This document shows positions 41,673 to 50,699 of a stretch of 64,000 nucleotides of DNA, in pieces. Location of the stretch: assembly GCF_001570805.1 (NCBI RefSeq), contig NZ_BCSJ01000002.1:149946-213945 (forward strand), in the 5' to 3' direction. The translations under genes were made by a program, and so were the position numbers. The DNA is from Brevibacterium epidermidis NBRC 14811 (GTDB taxonomy: Bacteria; Actinomycetota; Actinomycetes; Actinomycetales; Brevibacteriaceae). Position 1 is the first letter of the stretch; each line of letters opens with the position of its first letter. The notes under the pieces are model-generated. The model made no database searches and was not told the origin of the DNA. It saw only the letters and a program-made list of their open reading frames with translations.

Positions 41673-44012
41673 TCAGTCGCGCGGAATCCGCTTCCGCCAC
41701 GGCCACCACACGCTGCGACCGAGGTCGTGGACGAGCGCGGGCACCACGAGCGATCTGACGAGGATCGCGTCGAGGAGAACGCCGAAGGTGACGATGAAAG
41801 CGAGCTGGAAGAGGAACATCACCGGGATGACGGCGAGCGCGGCAAAGGTTGCCGCCAGCACGATGCCCGCCGAGGTGATCACCCCGCCCGTGGAGACGAG
41901 CCCCTTGAGCACCCCTGCCCGGGTTCCCAGGTGCAGCGATTCCTCCCGCACCCGCGACATGAGAAAGATGTTGTAGTCGATGCCGAGCGCGACAAGGAAG
42001 ACGAACGCATAGAGCGGCACCGAGGGATCGGCACCGGAGAACCCGATGGCATCGTTGAACACGAGCGCGGAGACGCCCAGCGCAGTGCCGAAGGACAGCA
42101 CGGTGAGCACCACGAGCAGCAGCGGGGCCAGCAGGGACCGCAAGAGCAGGATGAGGATGACCGTGATGACGACGAGGATGAGCGGGATGGCCAAGGTCCG
42201 GTCCGCCTCGGCGGTGGTGTTCGTGTCGAGATCGACCGCGGATTCCCCGCCGACGAGGGCCCCGGCGTCGATGTCGTGCACGGCATCGCGGATCTCGGTG
42301 ACCGTCGCTTCGGCTTCGTCCGAATCCGCGACGGAGGTCAGGGTCGCCTCCAGCAGGACATTGCCGTCGACCTCGGTCGGGGTCGGCTGCCCGGACGCGT
42401 CCGACTGCCCGGACACGTCCGAGCCGGCGGCTTCCGGGCGACCGCGCGGTTGTTCGAGCTCGCCGTCCTTGCCGATGGACAGCGTCCCGCTCGGTGAATC
42501 ATTGGCGACCACGGTCATCGATTCGACCCCGCCGAGGCGGCCGACCGCCTTCGCGGCATCGTTGAGCTCATCTTTCGCCACGACGATCTGTGCCGGGGAC
42601 CCGGAGCCGCCGGGGAAATGCTCGGCCAGGATGTCCTGGCCGTCGCGGGCTTCGGAGTCGCCGAGGACGAAGTCGGACTGTGGGACTCCCTCGGCCTTGA
42701 ACTGCGGGAGGGCGAGCAGCGGGATGGCGAGGATGATGACGAGCGTGACCCAGATGCGGCGCGGATGCTCGGCGACCGCTTCGGCGATGCGGGCCCAGAT
42801 CCCGCGTTTGGGCTTCGCCGTTTCAGCCTGCACACGCGGAAGGAAGGGCCAGAACACGGCGCGGCCGATGATCATCAGTGCGGCGGGCAGGAAGGTCAGG
42901 GCCGCGAGCATCGCCACGACGATGCCGATCGCGGCGACGGGGCCGAGCGCTCTGGTTGAGGCAAGATCGGTGAGCAGGAGGACGAGGAGTCCGGCGATGA
43001 CGGTGCCGCCGGAGGCCGCGATCGGTTCGCGAACTCCCTTGACGGCGCTCAGACCGGCTCTGACTCGGTCGGACTCGTGGAGGAGTGCGTCGCGGAACCG
43101 GGCGACGACGAGGAGGGAGTAGTCCGTGGTGGCGCCGACGACGAGGATGAAGAGAATGCCTTGGACCTGCCCGTTGATCAGGAGGATTCCGGCGTCGGCG
43201 AGGTGCCAGACGATGAAGATCGAGGCGGCGAGCGCAGCGACCGAGGTGAAGAGGACGATGACGGGCAGCAGCGGGGACCGGTAGACGATGATGAGGATGA
43301 CGAAGACGGCGATGAGCGCGACGAGCAGGAGGATGCCGTCGATGCCGGCGAAGGCTTCGGAGAGGTCCGCGGAGAATCCCGCCGGACCGGTGACGTGGAC
43401 GTCTGCCACGGTTGTCGGGAGATTGCTGGTCTGACCTGGGGTCATATCAGCAGCGACCGCGGTCGGGAAGACCTTGCCGACCGCGTCTCGGATGGATTCG
43501 ACGTCGTCGGAGGTCGTCGCCTGTGAGACCGGGAGGATGAGCTGGAGGGCCTCGCCGTCATCGGAGGGAATGGCCGGCGAGGGATCGGCGGCCAGCAGCT
43601 CATCATCTTCGAGCGTCTTCGTCAGCTCATCGAGTCGGGACCGATCGTCGTCGGTGATGCCATCGCTGTTTTCGAGCACGACGATCGCGGGAACATAGTC
43701 GAGGTCGCTGAACTTCTCGATCTGCTCCTGAGCGCGCGTGGACTCCGCGGATTCGGGAAGGAAGGACGAGCGGTCGTTCGTGGCGACCTCGGAGATCTTG
43801 CCGAAGTACGGACCTCCGACACCGGAGATGCCGACCCAGGCGACGAGGAGGACGGCGAAGAGTGCGATGAGCGACTTGCGCCCGCGGACCGGCCCTTTCG
43901 GGTGCTTTTGGGGTGCGGCAGGTGTATCGACGCTGTTGGGGTCGTCACCGGCGGAACCGCCTCGGCGAGGGGAATGGTTCGGGGGCGTCGAGGTCAGGAG
44001 GTGACGGGGCAT
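41673..44012 (-). CDS. MMPL family RND transporter
   Basis: 779 residues. Two repeats of the MMPL fold, each a periplasmic/extracytoplasmic loop plus six helices: first helix IALFAVLLVAWVGISGV, then a long loop, then GIDGILLLVALIAVFVILII, repeated from ILAIPLLALPQFKAEG and LAIPLILVVITVILILLLRS. VVGATTDYSLLVVARFRDAL and ALGIDYNIFLMSRVREESLH carry the conserved Asp/Tyr pairs used for proton translocation. In mycobacteria and relatives MMPL proteins export lipids and drugs; the substrate here is unknown. The PucR gene ends nine bases upstream but is on the same strand, so they may share a transcript. Confidence 0.92.
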   Translation of the reverse strand: MPRHLLTSTPPNHSPRRGGSAGDDPNSVDTPAAPQKHPKGPVRGRKSLIALFAVLLVAWVGISGVGGPYFGKISEVATNDRSSFLPESAESTRAQEQIEKFSDLDYVPAIVVLENSDGITDDDRSRLDELTKTLEDDELLAADPSPAIPSDDGEALQLILPVSQATTSDDVESIRDAVGKVFPTAVAADMTPGQTSNLPTTVADVHVTGPAGFSADLSEAFAGIDGILLLVALIAVFVILIIVYRSPLLPVIVLFTSVAALAASIFIVWHLADAGILLINGQVQGILFILVVGATTDYSLLVVARFRDALLHESDRVRAGLSAVKGVREPIAASGGTVIAGLLVLLLTDLASTRALGPVAAIGIVVAMLAALTFLPAALMIIGRAVFWPFLPRVQAETAKPKRGIWARIAEAVAEHPRRIWVTLVIILAIPLLALPQFKAEGVPQSDFVLGDSEARDGQDILAEHFPGGSGSPAQIVVAKDELNDAAKAVGRLGGVESMTVVANDSPSGTLSIGKDGELEQPRGRPEAAGSDVSGQSDASGQPTPTEVDGNVLLEATLTSVADSDEAEATVTEIRDAVHDIDAGALVGGESAVDLDTNTTAEADRTLAIPLILVVITVILILLLRSLLAPLLLVVLTVLSFGTALGVSALVFNDAIGFSGADPSVPLYAFVFLVALGIDYNIFLMSRVREESLHLGTRAGVLKGLVSTGGVITSAGIVLAATFAALAVIPVMFLFQLAFIVTFGVLLDAILVRSLVVPALVHDLGRSVWWPWRKRIPRD

Positions 44013-44021
44013 GGTCTCAGG

Positions 44022-45173
44022 TTACGCGTGTTCGGCCGTATCGAGGCATTGCAGAGCGAGGACGATCTCCGCCGCGGTCCTTGGATCGGTGAGGCGTGCG
44101 CCCAATACCTTCTCGATCTGCCCGATTCGATAACGCACAGTGTTCTCGTGCACATGCAGCCGAGCGGCAGCCTCAGAAATGTTTCCGCCGCTGTCCACGT
44201 ATGTGCGCAGTGTGGTGGAAGTTTCGGGCTTGGTCACTATCTGGTTGAGGAAAGCAGCGACGAGCCGACGGTCGAAACGCGAGCTCATGCGCGCCGCAGC
44301 CCATTCGATCGGGCGCATTCGGTCGACGAACGCGAACTTCGTACCTCGCACTGAGCCGAGTGCCACATTCGCCGTCTGCAGCATCTCCGGCACCTGGCTC
44401 AGTGCAGTGAAGAGACCAGATACTCCGACGCCGAGAAGACCTGGAGTATCCAGGCGGCCCTCGATATCGAAGTCCCCCGAGCACACCACGGTCTGGTCGA
44501 TCGCCGATGCTCCATACCCAGATTCCCTGATGACGAGTCCGCCTCCAGGAGGCAGAGCCGGTCGCGCTGACTCGGAGTCCGCAGTGTCGAGACGAATCCG
44601 CACGGCTCGAATCGGCTCGTAGGCGACGAATCCGAAGCTCTCGAGGAGCCGCCACAACGCCGGTTCACGTCCCGGTGAGACTCCAGCTTCCAGATCCCGC
44701 AGGACTCGGACCGATTCCTCCCGCCGATTGCTGATCGAGAACGATTCGAAGCCCTCGAAAGCCCGCAATAACTTGGACAAGACGTCGAGGATCAGCCCAC
44801 CGGCTGCGCCGTCCTCTCTTTCCACCAACTCATCATCGTGCACTGCGACGACAATGATGTGGTTGCGACTGCGAAGACGAACGGCCTGAGCGTGAACGTG
44901 CCAGCGTCCGATTGTTGCTGCCTTCGGTTCGCCCCACCGTGCACTGTCAGCGTCCGTGACGACTTCATCGTGTATCCACCGAGAGATAAGATGAGTCGGC
45001 GCCGAACCGACCGATCGGACGACCTCTCCGAGCTCGTTGACGACGAGTCCCGCACCTCTGCTGAGTTTGGCTGCACGCAGAAGTGTCGATTCGAGAGGAT
45101 CGGAGGAGTTCAGACCGCTCATCAACTCGTCAAAGATCTGCTCTCGGGTCAGCGAATTTCGGTTCGAACACAT
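44022..45173 (-). CDS. PucR-type helix-turn-helix regulator
   Basis: 383 residues from ATG 45173, with AAGGAG eight bases upstream; earlier starts lack a site. A central GAF-like region carries no recognised ligand motif. The C-terminal PucR HTH reads SGGNISEAAARLHVHENTVR then YRIGQIEKVLGARL, as in the CdaR/PucR/SdiR family, which responds to purine-derived or amino acid catabolites. It is divergent from hyuA by 176 bases with a palindrome between, so it most likely regulates the hyuAB-nitrilase set. Confidence 0.85.
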   Translation of the reverse strand: MCSNRNSLTREQIFDELMSGLNSSDPLESTLLRAAKLSRGAGLVVNELGEVVRSVGSAPTHLISRWIHDEVVTDADSARWGEPKAATIGRWHVHAQAVRLRSRNHIIVVAVHDDELVEREDGAAGGLILDVLSKLLRAFEGFESFSISNRREESVRVLRDLEAGVSPGREPALWRLLESFGFVAYEPIRAVRIRLDTADSESARPALPPGGGLVIRESGYGASAIDQTVVCSGDFDIEGRLDTPGLLGVGVSGLFTALSQVPEMLQTANVALGSVRGTKFAFVDRMRPIEWAAARMSSRFDRRLVAAFLNQIVTKPETSTTLRTYVDSGGNISEAAARLHVHENTVRYRIGQIEKVLGARLTDPRTAAEIVLALQCLDTAEHA

Positions 45174-45242
45174 CTGCGTCTCTCCTTGGCGTCGCCATTG
45201 CCGACACACCGGCGGGCCGGCTTCCAGCAACGATGATGAGCC

Positions 45243-45259
45243 TTTGTGATTTTCACAAA
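45243..45259. promoter_or_regulatory. Palindrome between pucR and hyuA
   Basis: TTTGTGATTTTCACAAA: perfect 7-base arms with a 3-base centre. It is 70 bases before pucR and 91 before hyuA, in the shared divergent promoter. Candidate PucR operator. Confidence 0.6.
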
Positions 45260-45349
45260 TCCTACTGATTCTTCCTTCGTCTGCTCCATTGACCTGCTCA
45301 ATTGCGAAAGGCCAGTCTATGGAGAACACCTCAATCAAAGGAGATGACC

Positions 45350-47437
45350 GTGGCAGATCTACGCGTCGCAGTCGACGTCGGCGGAACGTTCACCGACATC
45401 TGCGTTTTCGACGAATCCACCCAGAAGATGAGGGTGACGAAAGTACCTTCGACTCCGGACAACCCGATGGAGGCCGTTCTCAACGGAGTGAAGCGAGCGA
45501 ACATCGACCTCAGCCAGGTTGAACTCTTCTCGCACGGAACGACCGTGGCGACCAACGCGCTCATCACTCGTAGATTCCCCAAATCGGCGATGGTGACGAC
45601 CAAAGGATTCCGCGATGTCATCGAGATCCGTGATGGCACGAAAGACGACCTGTGGGACGCGTACTCAGACGTCTCCGGTCCCTACATTCGTCGCCGCGAC
45701 CGATTCGAAGTCACAGAACGCGTCGACTACGCCGGCAATATCGTCACCGAACTCGATGAAGATGAGGCCCGGAAGCTCGGGCGACTGCTGAAGAAGCGCG
45801 GAGCGACGACCATCGCCGTCTGCTTCATCAATTCTTATGCGAACTCCGCAAATGAGATCCGGATGCGAGAGATCCTCGCCGAGGAGCTGCCCGAGGCCAG
45901 CATCTCGACGTCGGCGGAAGTGCTGCCGGAGATCTTTGAGCACAACCGATTCAACACGACGGTTGCCAATGCCGTGCTCGGACCACTGGTGTCCGGCTAC
46001 GTCGAGCAGCTCGACAGCAGCCTGACCGACGACGGCTATGCCGGAGAACTGCTGCTGCTCCACTCCGGAGGCGGTTCGATGACATCGGAAATGGTCAAGA
46101 AATTTCCTGTCAGACTGGCGGCTTCGGGGATCGCCGCAGGAGCCATAGCCGCCCAGCACGTCGCCGAGCAGTGTGGGTACGACAATGCTGTCGGACTGGA
46201 CATGGGCGGCACCTCGACAGACATCTCGCTCATCGCAGATGGTGAGCTGCGGGAGACGAACGAGTGGGAAGTCGAATACGGTCACCCCATCGTCTTCCCC
46301 AGCATCGAGGTGCTCACAATCGGAGCAGGCGGAGGATCGCTGGCACACATCGACATTGCCGGCTCACTGCGAAACGGCCCTCAGTCAGCGGGTGCCGACC
46401 CAGGTCCTGTCTGCTATCGACGAGGCGGGAAGGAACCGACGAACACAGATGCGAACCTCTGGCTCAACCGGCTGGGCACCGATCTCGCTGACGGCGAGAT
46501 GACTCTGGACCGCGACAGCTCTCAGGCGGCAATCAAGGAGAAGATCGCCGACCCGCTCGGACTCGACGTCGACACCGCAGCCGAATCCATCGTCAAGGTC
46601 GCTAATGCAAACATGGCCGATGCGGTCCGTCTCGTGTCCATCCGCCGAGGCCTCGATCCACGAGACTTCGCGCTCATCGCCTTCGGCGGAGCGGGCGCCC
46701 TGCACGGAGCGGATGTGGCTCGCGAACTCAACATCCCCTCGGTCATCGTCCCGCCCAGCCCGGGAGTCACCTCGGCGCTGGGATGCCTCCTCGTCGACAT
46801 TCAGCACGACCTGTCGCAGATGTTCACCGGCGTCGCGGACTCCGCTGATGCCGAATCCGTCGAACAGCACTTCCGTGAGCTCGAGCTCGAAGGTCGAGAT
46901 CGGCTGCGACATGAGAAGGTCCCTGACGAAGACGCGGTCTTCGAACGCGGGATCTCGATGCGCTATCACGGCCAGTGGAGGTCTTTGCAGGTGAAGATGG
47001 GATCGGGGCCGAATGCTCTGCGCGAGGCCGTCCAGCTCTTCCACGAGGAACACGAGAAACAGTACGCCTTCCGGCAGGACGACACCCCCGTCGAGATCTA
47101 TCAGCTGCATCTCAAAGCGCTCGGCAGAACGCCGAAACCGACCTTCAAACCGACTCCGGTCAGCAGCAAGGAGCCCGGAGAGCCGATCGAGGTCCGCGAT
47201 GTCTACTTCGACGGTCAGTGGCATGCGACGCCGGTCTACCAGCGCGAGAACCTGCCGTCGGGCGCGGCGTTCATCGGACCGGCGATTCTCAACCAGATCG
47301 ATTCGACGACTGTCATCCCGCCGAATTCCTCGGCTGTGATCGACGAATGGTTCAACATCCGCATCGCACTGAACTCCGAGGCAGGCGAGCCGGCGCTGGC
47401 TTCCGCCTCCGAGAAAACGACACAGAACGGCCTGTGA
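45350..47437 (+). CDS. Hydantoinase/oxoprolinase family, subunit A (HyuA-like)
   Basis: 695 residues from GTG 45350: AAAGGAG lies six bases upstream, while ATG 45344 would sit directly on it. The N-terminal ASKHA-type nucleotide fold starts DVGGTFTDICVFDE; other family blocks: SHGTTVATNALITRRFPKSA, VGLDMGGTSTDISLIADGE, GAGGGSLAHID and FALIAFGGAGALHGADVA. Members hydrolyse ATP to open cyclic amides: 5-oxoproline, hydantoins, N-methylhydantoin, or carboxylate acetone. Which one applies here is not readable. It works with subunit B, ten bases downstream. Confidence 0.92.
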   Translation: MADLRVAVDVGGTFTDICVFDESTQKMRVTKVPSTPDNPMEAVLNGVKRANIDLSQVELFSHGTTVATNALITRRFPKSAMVTTKGFRDVIEIRDGTKDDLWDAYSDVSGPYIRRRDRFEVTERVDYAGNIVTELDEDEARKLGRLLKKRGATTIAVCFINSYANSANEIRMREILAEELPEASISTSAEVLPEIFEHNRFNTTVANAVLGPLVSGYVEQLDSSLTDDGYAGELLLLHSGGGSMTSEMVKKFPVRLAASGIAAGAIAAQHVAEQCGYDNAVGLDMGGTSTDISLIADGELRETNEWEVEYGHPIVFPSIEVLTIGAGGGSLAHIDIAGSLRNGPQSAGADPGPVCYRRGGKEPTNTDANLWLNRLGTDLADGEMTLDRDSSQAAIKEKIADPLGLDVDTAAESIVKVANANMADAVRLVSIRRGLDPRDFALIAFGGAGALHGADVARELNIPSVIVPPSPGVTSALGCLLVDIQHDLSQMFTGVADSADAESVEQHFRELELEGRDRLRHEKVPDEDAVFERGISMRYHGQWRSLQVKMGSGPNALREAVQLFHEEHEKQYAFRQDDTPVEIYQLHLKALGRTPKPTFKPTPVSSKEPGEPIEVRDVYFDGQWHATPVYQRENLPSGAAFIGPAILNQIDSTTVIPPNSSAVIDEWFNIRIALNSEAGEPALASASEKTTQNGL

Positions 47438-47447
47438 GGAGAAACCC

Positions 47448-49421
47448 ATGACCACAACTACGGAACAGTCGACGTCCACTCTCGACCCGGTGACCTTCGA
47501 AGTGCTGAAGAACGCCTTCGCCACCAGCGTCGACCTCATGAGCGAGCAGATCCTGCGGACCTGCTATTCGTTTGTCATCTATTCCCGCGACTTCTCGTCA
47601 GCTCTCTGCGACCGCTACGGAAACACCGTCATGCAGGGCAGTGCTGACATCGCCGTTCACGTCGGCACCCTGCATTTCCAGTGCAAGGCCGTCATGGAGG
47701 AGTTCGGTGACGACATCAACCCCGGCGACGTCTTCCTCATCAACGACCCCTACCGCGGCGGCACGCACTTCAACGATGTCAGCTTCATCCGTCCGATCTT
47801 CGCGGACGACGAGATCATCGGCTTCGCGCAGAACAAGGGGCATTGGGCCGATATCGGTGGATCCGTACCCGGCTCGTTCGATGTCTCGGCCAGTGAGCAC
47901 TTCGGTGAGGGACTGCGCATCACCCCGTTGCGAGTGTGGCACAAGGGCCGGTTCCTCCACGATGTCGCGCAGCTGCTCGTATCGAACACTCGCGCTCCGG
48001 ACCAGGCGCTCGGTGATCTCAACGCCCAGGCCGAAGCCACTGCTGTATGCGAACGTGAAGTGCTCCGCCTCGTCGACAAATATTCGAAGGACACGGTCCT
48101 CGACGCGATGCAGGAGACGCAGGACTATGTCTGCCGCACGGTCCTCGCCGGCCTCGGCGACCTGCCGAAGGGCGAGTGGGAGACCGTCGACTTCCTCGAC
48201 GGCGACCCCGCCAAGGGTGAGGGTCTGGCTCCGATCCGGGTGAAGCTCACCCTCGACGGAACAGGCATCCACTACGACCTGACCGGCTCCGCCGAGGCGG
48301 TCTCAACCTTCCTCAACTCCGGCTATGGGACGACGTTCTCGGCGATCTACGCAGGGACGAAGACGTTCTTCCCGGAGGTACCTCTCAACTCTGGCTTCTA
48401 TCAGGCGGTGACCGCGGAAATCGGGGAAGAGGGAACTGTCGTCAATGCCGGTTGGCCGCACGCGGTGACTGGGTTCTGCTCGGGGCCGTACGAGAAGGTC
48501 ATGAACGCGATCTTCGAATTGTGGTCCCACATCATGCCCGAACGCGCGATGGCGTGCGCGTTCAATCTCGAGTATCTGCTCGTCGGCGGGCATGATGCCA
48601 GGTCCGAATCGAGCCCGTACTTCATGTGGTACGACTGGATGGCCGGAGGCTGGGGCGGCCGGTCGACGAAGGACGGATCGTCGGCGACGTCACCGGTGTT
48701 CGGCACCGGACTCGCAGTCCAGCCGGTCGAAGGTCAGGAGCGGCTGACCCCGGTGGTCACCACCCAGCACTCGATCAACATCGACTCAGGTGGTCCCGGC
48801 AGATTCCGCGGAGGCTGCGGAGTCAATAAGGGCGGCATCCTCACCGATGCAACAGGTGCCGTGATGAGCTACTGCTGCGACCGCGGCCGTTCGACGACGT
48901 GGGGCATCAATGGCGGACTGCCATCGATCCCTCACGGAGTCTGGCTCAATCCTTCTTCGGAGAACCCGCGCTACTTGGGCGCCACATTCTCGAACGTAGC
49001 CATCAGCCCTGGTGACACGTTCGAACGCCCCAGCGCCGGAGGCGGAGGCTTCGGGGATCCGCTCGAGCGGAGCACAGCCGAGGTGCTCGAGGACGTCATC
49101 GACGGTTATGTCTCCATCGACCGTGCGACCAAGGACTATGGCGTGGTCGTCCGTGAGATCGATGCCGAACTCGATGAATACGAGATCGACGAGGCCGCGA
49201 CAGCCAAGGAACGGGAACGGATCCGCTCCGAACGTGCATCCTGGCTGGACGCCGACCCCGCCGAGGTGGCCCGCCGTTACCGCGACGGCGAGATCACCGT
49301 CCACGACGTCATCCGCCAGTACGGCGTCGTCCTCGACTGGGGCACCGGTGAACTGCTCGAGAAGTCAACAGGACAGTTCCGCGACAGCATGCGGGCTCGG
49401 TCCGCTTCGTTCTGGAGCTGA
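47448..49421 (+). CDS. Hydantoinase/oxoprolinase family, subunit B (HyuB-like)
   Basis: 657 residues, AGGAG seven bases before ATG 47448. Family blocks: SRDFSSALCDRYGNTVMQGS, GDVFLINDPYRGGTHFNDVS and FAQNKGHWADIGGSVPGSFD near the N-terminus, and DSGGPGRFRGGCGVNKGG with PSAGGGGFGDPLERSTAEVL at the C-terminus. Forms the catalytic complex with HyuA for ATP-driven ring opening of a cyclic amide. A strong terminator follows, so the nitrilase has its own promoter or depends on read-through. Confidence 0.92.
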   Translation: MTTTTEQSTSTLDPVTFEVLKNAFATSVDLMSEQILRTCYSFVIYSRDFSSALCDRYGNTVMQGSADIAVHVGTLHFQCKAVMEEFGDDINPGDVFLINDPYRGGTHFNDVSFIRPIFADDEIIGFAQNKGHWADIGGSVPGSFDVSASEHFGEGLRITPLRVWHKGRFLHDVAQLLVSNTRAPDQALGDLNAQAEATAVCEREVLRLVDKYSKDTVLDAMQETQDYVCRTVLAGLGDLPKGEWETVDFLDGDPAKGEGLAPIRVKLTLDGTGIHYDLTGSAEAVSTFLNSGYGTTFSAIYAGTKTFFPEVPLNSGFYQAVTAEIGEEGTVVNAGWPHAVTGFCSGPYEKVMNAIFELWSHIMPERAMACAFNLEYLLVGGHDARSESSPYFMWYDWMAGGWGGRSTKDGSSATSPVFGTGLAVQPVEGQERLTPVVTTQHSINIDSGGPGRFRGGCGVNKGGILTDATGAVMSYCCDRGRSTTWGINGGLPSIPHGVWLNPSSENPRYLGATFSNVAISPGDTFERPSAGGGGFGDPLERSTAEVLEDVIDGYVSIDRATKDYGVVVREIDAELDEYEIDEAATAKERERIRSERASWLDADPAEVARRYRDGEITVHDVIRQYGVVLDWGTGELLEKSTGQFRDSMRARSASFWS

Positions 49422-49438
49422 TGCCCCCTACTGAAAGA

Positions 49439-49472
49439 GCGCCCCGCGATTCGATATAGAATCGCGGGGCGC
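49439..49472 (+). terminator. Strong hairpin terminator after hyuB
   Basis: Fourteen-base perfect GC-rich arms (49439-49452 and 49459-49472) around loop GATATA, 17 bases after the hyuB stop. No T-run, usual for actinobacteria. Confidence 0.8.
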
Positions 49473-49511
49473 CCGTCCGTTCGAGGCGAGCGCTCCGGCT
49501 GTTTGACCTTT

Positions 49512-49531
49512 ACTGTCAACCGTTCGACAGT
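49512..49531. promoter_or_regulatory. Dyad in the nitrilase promoter region
   Basis: ACTGTC (49512-49517) and GACAGT (49526-49531) flank AACCGTTC. It lies 40 bases before the nitrilase ATG and partly covers a TTGACC that could be a -35. Candidate operator; unlike the pucR-hyuA palindrome. Confidence 0.4.
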
Positions 49532-49571
49532 TGAGCCAGGAGATTCCATCGAGCGAAGAGGGTCGAGCAGT

Positions 49572-50492
49572 ATGCACACAGTGGCAGTCGTCCAGGCAGG
49601 GTCCGTGCCCTTCGATGCCGAAGCGTCGGTCGACAAGGCGATCGCCAGGCTGAGGGAGGCCGCCGGCAACGGGGCCGAGCTCGTCGTGTTCCCCGAAGCA
49701 TTCATCGGCGGCTATCCGAAGGGCAGCACCTTCGGTGCCCCCGTCGGGATGCGCACCGAGCAAGGTCGCGCGCAGTTCCAGCGGTACTTCGACGGAGCGA
49801 TCGCCGTCGATGGCCCCGAGATGGGCAAGCTCACCGAGGCAGCCCGCGAGGTCGGTGCCTTCGTCGTCATCGGCATCATCGAACGTTCCGGCAACACCCT
49901 CTATTGCACAGCCGTGATGGTCGACCCGGAACTCGGGGTCGTCGGCGCACACCGGAAGCTCATGCCCACCGGCACCGAGCGTGTGATCTGGGGCTTCGGG
50001 GACGGGTCGACCCTCGACACGATGGACACACCTTTCGGCCGAGTGGGCAGTGTCATCTGCTGGGAGAACTACATGCCGCTGCTGCGCCAGGCGATGTATG
50101 CCAAGGGAGTCGAACTCTACTGCGCGCCGACCGTCGATGACCGTCCGACGTGGACGGCGACGATGACGCATATCGCCTTAGAGGGCCGCACTCACGTGCT
50201 CTCGGCATGCCAGTTCATCACGAAGAGCGAATTCCCCGACGACCATCCCTTCGACGAAGAACTGCCCTACGGTGAGACCGCCATCCGCGGCGGCAGCGTC
50301 ATCATCGCACCTACCGGCCAGGTGCTGGCCGGACCGGTCTACGAGGAGGAGACGATCCTCTACGCCGACATCGACCTCGGTGCCAAAACCCGTTCGCACC
50401 TCGACTTCGACCCGGTCGGCCACTACTCCCGGCCGGACGTCTTCGAGCTGCGAGTCGACACCCGTGCGAAAGGTTCCGTGTCGTTCGAGTGA
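49572..50492 (+). CDS. Nitrilase (carbon-nitrogen hydrolase family)
   Basis: 306 residues from ATG 49572; an upstream in-frame ATG at 49503 has no ribosome site. Catalytic triad: Glu42 in LVVFPEAFIGGYPKGSTFG, Lys129 in HRKLMPTGTERVIWGFGDGS, Cys163 in GSVICWENYMPLLRQAM, which is the true nitrilase Cys motif (CWEN) rather than that of amidases. Converts a nitrile to the acid and ammonia in one step. The WTATMTHIALEGRTHVLSAC region fits aliphatic or aryl nitrilases. With hyuAB it suggests use of organic nitrogen compounds. Confidence 0.92.
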   Translation: MHTVAVVQAGSVPFDAEASVDKAIARLREAAGNGAELVVFPEAFIGGYPKGSTFGAPVGMRTEQGRAQFQRYFDGAIAVDGPEMGKLTEAAREVGAFVVIGIIERSGNTLYCTAVMVDPELGVVGAHRKLMPTGTERVIWGFGDGSTLDTMDTPFGRVGSVICWENYMPLLRQAMYAKGVELYCAPTVDDRPTWTATMTHIALEGRTHVLSACQFITKSEFPDDHPFDEELPYGETAIRGGSVIIAPTGQVLAGPVYEEETILYADIDLGAKTRSHLDFDPVGHYSRPDVFELRVDTRAKGSVSFE

Positions 50493-50567
50493 TGCGGCGC
50501 GGGCGGCCAATCACGTCGGCCGCCCGCGCCGCTCGACTCCGCGCCTGCCAGCCCGAGCTTCTGGCCG

Positions 50568-50625
50568 CATCACCTTTTGGACAGATCATCGGTTCGCAAC
50601 CTGATGACCTGCCCAAAAGGTGATG
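50568..50625. repeat. 58-base imperfect inverted repeat (terminator or small mobile repeat)
   Basis: Outer 13-base arms are perfect (50568-50580, starting CATCACCTTTTGG, and 50613-50625). After one mismatch a further 9-base stem follows (one mismatch), leaving a 12-base loop. It sits midway between the convergent nitrilase and PepSY genes. A bidirectional terminator is the simplest reading; the length is more than a terminator needs, so a dispersed palindromic repeat is possible. Confidence 0.6.
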
Positions 50626-50699
50626 ACAGCCCGCACCTAACGTGATGTCGACTTGCAACTGAAGCGAGGTTTCAGCACGTAGGCGGGAGACTGCGCGCC

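Noticed and set aside
41482..41709. Small minus-strand frame between MMPL and TAXI genes
   Set aside because: No ribosome site or family pattern; it overlaps the end of the MMPL gene.
43077..43526. Acidic plus-strand frame, opposite MMPL, almost all Asp/Glu/Gly
   Set aside because: Artefact of the reverse strand of hydrophobic codons; not a real acidic protein.
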